NCBI GenBank assembly: GCA_030615045.1
Contig: JAUWZY010000001.1
Span: 1 to 34,729, forward strand
DNA: 34,729 bases
Origin: Chloroflexota bacterium
GTDB lineage: Bacteria; Chloroflexota; Dehalococcoidia; SZUA-161; JAUWZY01
Direction: 5' to 3'
In this document: one piece after another, positions 7,356 through 13,791 of the stretch
How positions within the stretch are numbered: position 1 is the first letter of the stretch
Layout: each line of letters begins with the position of its first letter
Notes under the pieces: model-generated
Database searches by the model: none
What the model saw: the letters and a program-made list of their open reading frames with translations, nothing else
Told to the model about the DNA's origin: nothing
Position numbers and translations under genes: made by a program

Positions 7356-7440
7356 CTTCTACCCCCCCCCGAAACAGGCACCAATTTCACCTGAGAGCCA
7401 GAGGGGCGAACCGCCGATTCGCGCTATGACATCAAGGAAA

Positions 7441-7477
7441 TAAAAACGCGCTTCCCCGGGCCTCCCAGGAAAGCACG
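7441..7477 (-). terminator. Intrinsic terminator of the second c-di-GMP riboswitch
   Basis: On the minus strand a 14-bp stem (arms 7477-7464 and 7460-7447, three G-U pairs, three-base loop) is followed immediately by TTTTTATTT. Its 5' arm is also half of a competing hairpin (7489-7484 with 7476-7471, AAGCAC/GTGCTT) that touches the aptamer, a typical terminator/antiterminator arrangement. Confidence 0.85.
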
Positions 7478-7493
7478 TCCCCTGTGCTTGCTT

Positions 7494-7584
7494 CGCCTTC
7501 GGCAGCCCGGCTGTCATAGATTGCTAACCCTTAGACCCGAGGCTTTGCGTCACCGCCTTTCAGCGGTTTTGCCCTTTCGGTGCG
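7494..7584 (-). ncRNA. Cyclic-di-GMP-I (GEMM-I) riboswitch aptamer, copy 2
   Basis: The minus strand reads GGGCAAAACC, a CGC-TGAAAG-GCG hairpin, GTGACGCAAAGCC, GGGTCTAAGG and the 3' block CTATGAC-AGCCGGGCTGCC. These are the conserved GEMM-I elements in the right order and spacing. It shares the conserved core with the copy at 3700-3795 but the stems differ by compensating changes, so it is not a recent duplicate. It heads the kinase-receiver-OmpR operon. Confidence 0.93.
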
Positions 7585-7627
7585 TATTCAATTGTTGCTG
7601 GGTCAGATCACCCAACTCAGCGGGCGT

Positions 7628-7657
7628 ATTTTAACATATGTAGTTACTGTTTGTCAA
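7628..7657 (-). promoter_or_regulatory. Promoter of the riboswitch-kinase operon
   Basis: On the minus strand TTGACA (7657-7652), an 18-base spacer and TAAAAT (7633-7628). The predicted start near 7621 lies upstream of the aptamer. Confidence 0.75.
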
Positions 7658-7659
7658 CC

Positions 7660-7863
7660 CGGGCCGGCGTTCCTGCATTTACTCACGTTCGGAAGCACCC
7701 CTTCCTCCTCCTTCCAGGGGAGGCGGCGCTATGACCACCTCCAATTTTATCTCCGCCATGGACTGACTTTGCCAAGTGCGAAGCATTTGACCAAACCGGG
7801 TGAGGCGCAAGCCCGCGTTAGATGAAGTCACAGCTTATTTTTGGGGCAAGGAAACCACTTCGA
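7660..7863. other. Intergenic spacer without recognisable genes
   Basis: I see no gene, RNA or clear terminator between the promoter of the kinase operon and the 3' end of the CoA-binding gene. Short plus-strand frames here lack ribosome sites and motifs. Confidence 0.5.
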
Positions 7864-8298
7864 TTATTTCTCAGCTCTTTCCGGGAAAAGTCTTCTGAAC
7901 TCTTTATACATACACCTGTCTTGAATAAAGACGATGCCCATCTCCTCAGCGAGTTCTCGGGCTTCTTCATTTTCAATACCTTCCTGAAGCCAGATCACCG
8001 CTATATCCCCTCTCTCTTTCTTCCTTGCCAGGGCGTCTTTAACGACATCGACCACATCAGCGGAAGGGCGGAAAACCTCTACGATGTCAATTCTTTCCTC
8101 GATTTCCTTCAGACCGGGATAGCTTTTTCGACCGATAATCTTATCCGCATAGGGATTTACAGGAATGATGTTGTAGCCCTTTGATAGCAGATAGGCAGGC
8201 ACCGAGTGAGCAGGTTCCTCGGGATTCCTAGACATCCCGTATACAGCAATATTTCGATATTTTTGAAAGATTTCCCGAATGAGCTCATCTTTTGCCAT
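7864..8298 (-). CDS. CoA-binding domain protein (YccU family)
   Basis: A 144-residue Rossmann-fold protein. It opens with a helix (LIREIFQKYRNIAVYGMSRNPEE), then has the YLLSKGYNIIPVNPYADKIIGRKSYPGL strand-loop typical of YccU/CoA-binding proteins. Later segments are DIVEVFRPSADV and VIWLQEGIENEEA, and it ends with the CMYKEFRRLF block. These small proteins bind coenzyme A in structures, but a biochemical role is not established. The ATG at 8298 is preferred over an upstream in-frame start at 8364, whose extra 22 residues (rich in His, Arg and Gly) do not fit the family. It has its own promoter, so it is a single-gene unit. Confidence 0.9.
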   Translation of the reverse strand: MAKDELIREIFQKYRNIAVYGMSRNPEEPAHSVPAYLLSKGYNIIPVNPYADKIIGRKSYPGLKEIEERIDIVEVFRPSADVVDVVKDALARKKERGDIAVIWLQEGIENEEARELAEEMGIVFIQDRCMYKEFRRLFPERAEK

Positions 8299-8303
8299 AA
8301 TCT

Positions 8304-8325
8304 GAACCCCATGCCTTCTGGCATG
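8304..8325 (-). promoter_or_regulatory. Leader hairpin next to the start of the CoA-binding gene
   Basis: The minus-strand leader can form CCATGCC-AGAA-GGCATGG, a perfect 7-bp stem, a few bases upstream of the ATG at 8298. No better ribosome site is visible, so the hairpin may expose or hide the GGGG that follows it. Confidence 0.35.
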
Positions 8326-8399
8326 GCTACCTGCCGCCGTTTTGCCCGACAGCGGTACAGACAAACTTTGACTTCGCCCGATCCGCTATTGCAGGTGGA

Positions 8400-8428
8400 A
8401 TTGTAGCATCTACTACAATGACCGTCAA
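8400..8428 (-). promoter_or_regulatory. Promoter of the CoA-binding gene
   Basis: On the minus strand TTGACG (8428-8423), a 17-base spacer and TACAAT (8405-8400). The leader would be about 95 bases long. Confidence 0.65.
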
Positions 8429-8531
8429 ACGCAGTGCGCTGGGCTGACGATCAATCACGGGCATGGAAACTCTCGGCGGAAATTTCTATCTTCCGGGCTG
8501 CGATTTTCATCAAGAATCTTCCACTTACCTC

Positions 8532-8561
8532 TTGACAGGCCCGCTTGCCATTGGCTATAAT
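8532..8561 (+). promoter_or_regulatory. Promoter of the hisF-nrpR-gltB-like operon
   Basis: TTGACA (8532-8537), an 18-base spacer and perfect TATAAT (8556-8561). Transcription should begin near 8568, immediately before the dyad at 8569. Confidence 0.85.
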
Positions 8562-8568
8562 AGCAAAC

Positions 8569-8582
8569 GGCAACCTATTGCC
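8569..8582 (+). promoter_or_regulatory. Candidate NrpR-type operator GGCA-N6-TGCC
   Basis: GGCAACCTATTGCC is a perfect inverted repeat placed at the predicted transcription start. Its form, GGCA-N6-TGCC, parallels the GGAA-N6-TTCC type of operator known for archaeal NrpR repressors. The second gene of this operon encodes an NrpR-like protein, so autorepression is a natural hypothesis. This is an inference from form and position only. Confidence 0.45.
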
Positions 8583-8600
8583 ATTAGGTGGCAATTTTTT
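8577..8600 (+). terminator. Short leader hairpin with T-run before hisF (possible attenuator)
   Basis: ATTGCC-ATTAGGT-GGCAAT forms a 6-bp stem whose 3' arm leads into six T residues. The arm TTGCC (8578-8582) is shared with the upstream dyad, so the two hairpins exclude each other. The ribosome site AGGAGGT follows at 8602. The stem is weak, so this may be part of an operator rather than a working terminator. Confidence 0.4.
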
Positions 8601-8615
8601 CAGGAGGTCTGTTAT

Positions 8616-9386
8616 ATGGAAAAGGTGAGGATCATACCTTGTTTAGATGTAAAGGACGGCAGGGTAGTCAAAGGAATAAGGTTTGTCGACCTGAGGGACG
8701 CAGCTGACCCTGTAGAGGCAGCGGCTGCCTACTGCCAGCAGGGCGCTGACGAGCTGGTTTTCTTGGATATCGCCGCCACCGTGGAAGGGCGAGGAACCAG
8801 GATCGAATGGGTAAAAAGGGTGCGCGAGGTGGCTACCATCCCCTTTGCTGTAGGAGGTGGGATCAGAGATATTGGCGATATGAAAGCCCTGTTCGACATA
8901 GGCTGCGATAAGATATCGATTAACACTGCCGCTGTGAGGAATCCCAACCTGATCAAACAGGCGGTCGAGCAATTCGGCGGGGAACGAATTGTGGTTGCTA
9001 TCGATGGGAGGAAGAACCCGGTCGGCGGCGGTCTGCCCAGGCTGGAGGTCGTGGTCAAAAGTGGTGAAGAGGCCACAGGGATGGATATCGTCGCCTGGGC
9101 GAGGAAGGCAGAGGAACTGGGGGCAGGCGAGATCCTGCTCACCAGCAAGGATGCCGATGGCACAAAGGAGGGCTATGACCTGGAGATGACCAAGGCAGTA
9201 GCGGAAGCAGTTAGCATCCCGATTATCGCCTCCGGGGGAGCAGGGAGGCTGGAGCACCTCTATGAAGCTGTCGTTTTGGGCAAAGCATCTGCCGTCCTTG
9301 CTGCCTCTGTTTTCCACTTCGGGGAGATCTCCATCCCTCAAGCAAAAAGATACCTGAAGGAGAAGGGGATACCAGTGACAACTTAG
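8616..9386 (+). CDS. hisF: Imidazole glycerol phosphate synthase cyclase subunit HisF
   Basis: A 256-residue (beta/alpha)8 barrel. It has the N-terminal catalytic aspartate in IIPCLDVKDGRVVKG (Asp11), the second catalytic aspartate in VVAIDGRKN, the phosphate-binding loops GGGIR and ASGGAG, and the signature LLTSKDADGTKEGYD. HisF converts PRFAR and ammonia, delivered by HisH, to imidazole glycerol phosphate and AICAR in histidine synthesis. The ATG at 8616 follows a perfect AGGAGGT. An upstream in-frame start at 8463 lies before the promoter and is discounted. No hisH or other his gene is in the window. Instead hisF heads an operon with an NrpR-like regulator and a glutamate-synthase-like protein. 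It ends in TAG three bases before the next ATG. Confidence 0.96.
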   Translation: MEKVRIIPCLDVKDGRVVKGIRFVDLRDAADPVEAAAAYCQQGADELVFLDIAATVEGRGTRIEWVKRVREVATIPFAVGGGIRDIGDMKALFDIGCDKISINTAAVRNPNLIKQAVEQFGGERIVVAIDGRKNPVGGGLPRLEVVVKSGEEATGMDIVAWARKAEELGAGEILLTSKDADGTKEGYDLEMTKAVAEAVSIPIIASGGAGRLEHLYEAVVLGKASAVLAASVFHFGEISIPQAKRYLKEKGIPVTT

Positions 9387-9389
9387 GCC

Positions 9390-10397
9390 ATGGGGATAGA
9401 GATGATAGGATATGAACGATACGAAGTGGAGAGAAAAGTAATAGCAATCCTCAAGATACTAAGCGAGTCCCGCGAGCCTCTGGGAGCTAAGGTGATTGCC
9501 CAGCGACTGAAGGATTACGGCGTTGACCTTCGGGAGAGAGCAGTAAGGTACCACCTAAAGATCACGGACGAAAGGGGTCTCACCCAGCTCATAGGAAGAG
9601 ACGGGAGGTTGATCACTGAGTCAGGGATAGAAGAGCTGAAGAGTGCTCTGGTTGGTGACAAGGTTGGCTTTGTTATCAGCAAGATCGAGCTGCTGGCCTT
9701 CCAGACCTCCTTCGACTGGAAAACGCGCAGCGGTCATGTCCCGGTCAATGTTTCCCTTTTCCCCAAAGAACAATTCGACAAGGCTCGCAAGGCAATGAGC
9801 GATGCTTTCAAAGCAGGAATCTGTGTCAGCGATTCAGTAGCTATAGCTCGTGAAGGGGAAAGGTTAGCCGGAGTAACCGTGCCTGAAGGTAAGATCGGCT
9901 TTGCCACCGTATGTAGCATCATAATCAACGGGGCTCTGCTTAAAGCAGGCATCCCCATGGATTCGAAATTCGGTGGCCTGCTCCAAATAAGGAATGAGAA
10001 ACCTTTGCGATTTGTCGAACTCATCGAGTATGCCGGCTCTTCGCTCGATCCCTCGCAGGTATTCATCACCAGTAGAATGACCAGTGTAGGGGAAGCAGCC
10101 AGAAAAGGCGAAGGGAAGGTAGTGGCCAACTTTCGGCAGATACCGGCTTTATGCAGGCCTGTTGCCGAAAAAGTGGTCTCCGCATTAAGAGAAGCCGGGC
10201 TTGGCGGGCTGCTTATGATGGGAGACACAAGCCAGTCGGTGTGCGAAATCCCGGTGGAATTGAATAAGGTGGGCATTATACTCTTGGGCGGCCTCAACCC
10301 AGTGGCTGCCGCTGTAGAAGTCGGCATAGATGTGGAAAACAGGGCTATGAGCGGCGTCCTGGATTACCGGGACCTGGTAGGCTTCTGGCAGCTATAA
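9390..10397 (+). CDS. nrpR: NrpR-like transcriptional regulator (HTH plus one NrpR domain)
   Basis: A 335-residue protein. Residues about 12-75 form a winged helix-turn-helix (VIAILKILSESREPLGAKVIAQRL, then RAVRYHLKITDERGL). From about residue 95 a single NrpR effector domain follows, with GHVPVNVSLFP, VGFATVCSIIINGALLKAGIPMDSKFGG and GLNPVAAAVEVGI. In methanogens NrpR represses nitrogen-assimilation genes and is released by 2-oxoglutarate. Many archaeal versions carry two NrpR domains, and this one carries one. It starts three bases after the hisF stop; an alternative ATG lies at 9402. Its position in an operon with a glutamate-synthase-like enzyme supports a nitrogen-sensing role, and the promoter dyad could be its own target. 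Family is clear; ligand and targets are inferred. Confidence 0.85.
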   Translation: MGIEMIGYERYEVERKVIAILKILSESREPLGAKVIAQRLKDYGVDLRERAVRYHLKITDERGLTQLIGRDGRLITESGIEELKSALVGDKVGFVISKIELLAFQTSFDWKTRSGHVPVNVSLFPKEQFDKARKAMSDAFKAGICVSDSVAIAREGERLAGVTVPEGKIGFATVCSIIINGALLKAGIPMDSKFGGLLQIRNEKPLRFVELIEYAGSSLDPSQVFITSRMTSVGEAARKGEGKVVANFRQIPALCRPVAEKVVSALREAGLGGLLMMGDTSQSVCEIPVELNKVGIILLGGLNPVAAAVEVGIDVENRAMSGVLDYRDLVGFWQL

Positions 10398-10418
10398 AAG
10401 GATATAAGGAGGTGACCG

Positions 10419-11987
10419 ATGTCTTTGAGCAAGCCAAATACAAGTGCGGCAACGGTAACCACAACCAGGGTAGCGCCCTCGCCTACCTCTGGGCTATGCG
10501 TCACCTGTGTAGACGGCTGCCCAGGCTATTGCGAGGTGGGCAGGTCTGCTCTTCGAGGAAGGGAGATTATCTATCCTCAGCCCTTCGGGCAGGTCATCGC
10601 CGGGGCGGAGAAGGACTATCCCGTCGATTTCTCTCACTTCAATATCCAGGGAACCTGTGTGGGGGCAGTTGGCATCGAGGCAGACCCGGATAAAGCCGTC
10701 TTTCCTGCTGTCGATCTCTCGACCGAGATCGGCGCCACGGGGAGGAAGATCAGAATGAAGGTCCCCCTCTTCACCGGAACTCTGGGCTCGACTGAAATAG
10801 CCAGGGTGAATTGGGAAGGCACCGCTATCGGCGTAGCCATATGTGGAGCCGTGCTCGTCTGCGGGGAGAATGTCTGTGCCATGGATCCCAACGCCGAGTT
10901 TGAACAGGGAAGGGTTGTGAGATCCCCCGAGCTCGAAAGAAGGGTAAAGATATACCAGGACTGGTACCAAGGCTATGGGACAATCATTGTCCAGGCAAAC
11001 GTGGAGGATACTCGCCTCGGTGTCCCCGAATATGCGATAGAGAGACTTGGGGTTGAGGATATCGAAATAAAGTGGGGCCAAGGCGCCAAATCCATCGGTG
11101 GGGAGGTCAAGCTGCCGACCCTGGAGAGGGCCCTGGAACTCAAGCGAAGGGGATACTTGGTTATTCCTGACCCTGAAAATCCTGTAGTTCAAGAGGCTTA
11201 TAAGGTAGGGGGAATAACAGAATTCGAGAGGCACTCCCGCCTGGGAATGGTGGATGAGGATTCTTTCCTGAAGGAGGTGGAGAGGCTGAGGAGACTAGGC
11301 GCCAAGTATGTGACCCTGAAAACTGGAGCCTACCGAGCGCCTGATTTGGCTCGGGCGGTTAAATTCGCCTCCGAAGCCCAAATAGACCTCCTCACTGTGG
11401 ACGGCGCTGGCGGCGGCACGGCAATGAGCCCGTGGCGCATGATGAATGAATGGGGCATCCCCACGGTATACCTGGAAAGCCTACTTTATAGATTCCTCAC
11501 CAGGCTTGAAGCAAAAGGGGCATTTATCCCCAGCTGTGCTATTGCTGGTGGGCTCGCCCTCGAGGACCAGATTTTCAAAGCTATAGCCCTGGGAGCGCCC
11601 TTTGTAAAGGCGGTATGTATGGGGCGGGCGACCCTTACTGCGGCTATGGTGGGAAAGACACAGGGGCAGTTTTTGGAAGAGACCTATGGCCGAGGTAGTA
11701 GAGAGTACCAGGATGCCCTGCTTCGCACCTTCGTCGCAGCAGCACAGCTCAGGGAAGACTATGGAGAAGACTTCGAGAGGATACCGCCAGCGGCAGTAGC
11801 CGTCTATACTTATTACGACAGGCTGGCCACGGGCCTGAGACAACTGATGGCTGGGGCTCGTAAGTTTGCCCTCGATTTCATGGATAGAAATGACCTGATG
11901 GCGCTGACACGAGAGGCGGCGGATGTCTCGGGTATCCCTTATGTGATGGAGGCGGATATGGAGGAGGTGGAGAGGATTTTAGGGTGA
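10419..11987 (+). CDS. FMN-binding glutamate synthase family protein, lacking the usual 3Fe-4S motif
   Basis: A 522-residue protein with a strong AGGAGGTGACCG ribosome site. The N-terminus carries a cysteine cluster (Cys27, 30, 34, 38 in CVTCVDGCPGYC). The central and C-terminal parts match the FMN-binding synthase domain of glutamate synthase: IEIKWGQGAK (219-224), TVDGAGGGTAMSP (328-338) and AIAGGLALEDQIFKAIALGA. The family transfers ammonia to 2-oxoglutarate using reduced ferredoxin or NAD(P)H. Two points are unusual. There is no glutamine amidotransferase domain. The cysteine triad that normally follows the barrel (a CHLNTCPVGIA-like string) is replaced by CMGRATLTAAMVGKTQ. It may therefore be an ammonia-using or wholly different FMN enzyme. 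The next gene is a small ferredoxin that could supply electrons. Confidence 0.82.
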   Translation: MSLSKPNTSAATVTTTRVAPSPTSGLCVTCVDGCPGYCEVGRSALRGREIIYPQPFGQVIAGAEKDYPVDFSHFNIQGTCVGAVGIEADPDKAVFPAVDLSTEIGATGRKIRMKVPLFTGTLGSTEIARVNWEGTAIGVAICGAVLVCGENVCAMDPNAEFEQGRVVRSPELERRVKIYQDWYQGYGTIIVQANVEDTRLGVPEYAIERLGVEDIEIKWGQGAKSIGGEVKLPTLERALELKRRGYLVIPDPENPVVQEAYKVGGITEFERHSRLGMVDEDSFLKEVERLRRLGAKYVTLKTGAYRAPDLARAVKFASEAQIDLLTVDGAGGGTAMSPWRMMNEWGIPTVYLESLLYRFLTRLEAKGAFIPSCAIAGGLALEDQIFKAIALGAPFVKAVCMGRATLTAAMVGKTQGQFLEETYGRGSREYQDALLRTFVAAAQLREDYGEDFERIPPAAVAVYTYYDRLATGLRQLMAGARKFALDFMDRNDLMALTREAADVSGIPYVMEADMEEVERILG

Positions 11988-11998
11988 AGGAGGGGAAG

Positions 11999-12208
11999 AT
12001 GCTCAGAACTATCTGTTTGCAGAACTGTCCTTGTCCCTTCTGTATCTCAGCATGCCCTTCAGGTGCTCTGGCGGTGAAAGATAATCAGGTTGTGGTGGAA
12101 TCAGACAGGTGCCACGGATGTGGCGTGTGCCGCTATATGTGTATGACCTGGAGCAGAGACCATTCGATGAGGGCGAAGAGCGCAGCCTGGCTTGCAGGAA
12201 GAATGTAA
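11999..12208 (+). CDS. Small 4Fe-4S ferredoxin-like protein
   Basis: A 69-residue protein with two cysteine groups: CLQNCPCPFCISACPSGAL near the N-terminus and the canonical CHGCGVCRYMC (CxxCxxCxxxC). One 4Fe-4S cluster is certain in form and a second is plausible. The ATG at 11999 is preferred because AAGGAGG stands five bases upstream; an overlapping GTG at 11984 would swallow that ribosome site. It is the last gene of the hisF operon and the natural electron donor or acceptor for the FMN protein before it. Confidence 0.8.
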   Translation: MLRTICLQNCPCPFCISACPSGALAVKDNQVVVESDRCHGCGVCRYMCMTWSRDHSMRAKSAAWLAGRM

Positions 12209-12606
12209 ACTGTGCCCTAAGATAAACGAGCATTGTGGATGGAACAGGGGTGGCTTTATCTACTGGGCCGCTCCACGGCGAAGTGCCATGGCGCTGAAAT
12301 CACCATGGGCTACGAGGGGATGAGGATAGTCCTTTAAGGAGGTTCGAGTCCGGCCCGGGATGCGGAGTTGGCTCGAATGTGAAATTGCCCTGCCGAGTTG
12401 ATGTAGCGAATTATTAGATTTAGCCCTATCAGGGGCAGCGAACCACAAAAGTAGATTGAATGAGCTATATTTAGGTATAGGAAATGTAACAGTGGTAAAA
12501 GCTGTTGTCATTTAGTAAAATTAGGCAGTAGCTCATATACCTAATGTCGGTACGGTGGTGAACAAGATGACATTACAATCTACTGGGCTGAAGGGAGAGG
12601 AAAGCC
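12209..12606. other. Intergenic region, AT-rich toward its 3' half
   Basis: No gene is evident. A short string (GGTTCGAGTCCGG at 12343) resembles the T-loop of a tRNA, but no cloverleaf can be built. Around 12463-12545 the DNA turns AT-rich and contains the inverted pairs GAGCTA/TAGCTC and TTAGGTATA/TATACCTAA. The last bases hold the ribosome site of the ATPase gene. The change in composition marks the border of the ATPase-DUF4276 module. Confidence 0.5.
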
Positions 12607-13791
12607 ATGTTGAGTCATGTGGAAATTAAGAATTACAAGAGTCTCGCTTCCACTGTGGTCAATCTTGATAGTTTCACAGTGCTGGTAGGACCCAACGGGG
12701 CAGGTAAGAGCAACTTTGTAGACGCGCTACGCTTCGTCAACCAATGTCTCGTTTCCTCTATTACTCTGCCAATTCAGGATCGTGGTGGAATCGGTGCTGT
12801 GCGGCGACGCTCCAGGGGTCATCCCAGACATTTTGGCTTTCACTTAGGAATAGAGCTTCCCTCAGGGCTGTTCGCAGATTTCTCCTTTGAGATCGCTGCC
12901 CTGCCTAAAGGAGCCTTCGAGGTCAAACAGGAAAGATGCATCGTGCAATCTGCGCTGGGCAAAAGGGACCAGTATGAAGTAGAGGGCGGGAAGTTCAAGC
13001 GAGGAGTGGAGGGGATTAGGGCCAAGATCGAACCAGATCGTCTGGCCCTAACCGTGGTCTCTGCAGCAGAAGAGTTTCGCCCCGTATACGATTATTTGAG
13101 TGGCATGCGGTTCTATTCGTTGGCGCCAGATAAGATTCGTGAATTACAGGGAGCCGATCCGGGTGAGGTATTGGAGCGTAATGGCAGTAATGCCGCAGCA
13201 GTCCTGAGAGAGATCAGAAAGGAGAAGCCAGATAACTACGACCGACTTTGCCGGCTACTATCAAAGGTCGTTCCTGGCACCAAAAGTGCCGAGTATGTTT
13301 CAGTCGGGCAAAAGGAAACTATCCTCTTCAAACAGGAGGTAGAGGGGGATAGCGCGCTATGGGCCTTCGATTCATTGAGTATGTCAGATGGTACACTTCG
13401 AGTGTTAGGTATACTGCTGGCGGTATATCAGGTGTCACCCCCGACTCTAATCGCAATTGAGGAGCCTGAAGCCACCATTCACCCTGCGGCATTAGATGTG
13501 TTAGTGGATATACTCAAAGACGGCACACATCGAGCACAAATCCTGCTTACCACCCACAGCCCTGACATCTTGGATAATAAAAGCATCAAAGACAGTGAGA
13601 TTCTTGTCGTGGAGTCCATCAAGGGGAAAACCACTATAGCCCCGATGGATGGGAAGTCCCGTGATATGGTGCGTCAGCACCTATACACGGCTGGAGAGCT
13701 ACTCCGTTCCGGAGAATTGGAGCCTGATAGAGAAAAAGCCATGGAGTTGGGGGAGCAACTAAATCTATTTGGTCCAGTAAATTACTCATGA
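12607..13791 (+). CDS. AAA-type ATPase (OLD/RecF-like, no nuclease domain)
   Basis: A 394-residue ABC-like ATPase. The N-terminus MLSHVEIKNYKSL leads to Walker A GPNGAGKSN (28-36). The signature region is SMSDGTLR, Walker B is LIAIEEPEATIHPAA, and the switch histidine is in LLTTHSPDIL. The C-terminal TOPRIM nuclease of full OLD proteins is absent. The adjacent gene encodes a separate DUF4276 protein with a TOPRIM-like motif set, and the two overlap at ATGA. Such split ATPase plus TOPRIM-like pairs are frequent in phage-defence loci (PARIS and related systems). A defence function is inferred, not shown. The GGGAGAGG ribosome site supports the start. Confidence 0.85.
   Translation: MLSHVEIKNYKSLASTVVNLDSFTVLVGPNGAGKSNFVDALRFVNQCLVSSITLPIQDRGGIGAVRRRSRGHPRHFGFHLGIELPSGLFADFSFEIAALPKGAFEVKQERCIVQSALGKRDQYEVEGGKFKRGVEGIRAKIEPDRLALTVVSAAEEFRPVYDYLSGMRFYSLAPDKIRELQGADPGEVLERNGSNAAAVLREIRKEKPDNYDRLCRLLSKVVPGTKSAEYVSVGQKETILFKQEVEGDSALWAFDSLSMSDGTLRVLGILLAVYQVSPPTLIAIEEPEATIHPAALDVLVDILKDGTHRAQILLTTHSPDILDNKSIKDSEILVVESIKGKTTIAPMDGKSRDMVRQHLYTAGELLRSGELEPDREKAMELGEQLNLFGPVNYS

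Noticed and set aside
8463..8615. Longer HisF from an in-frame start at 8463
   Set aside because: The extension covers the promoter and the leader hairpins. The ATG at 8616 has a perfect ribosome site and matches the family N-terminus.
12343..12360. tRNA T-loop-like string (GGTTCGAGTCCGG) with GGGCCG/CGGCCC pairing around it
   Set aside because: The T-stem does not pair, and no anticodon arm or D-arm can be built. At best it is a scrambled remnant, so I do not call a tRNA or an attachment site.
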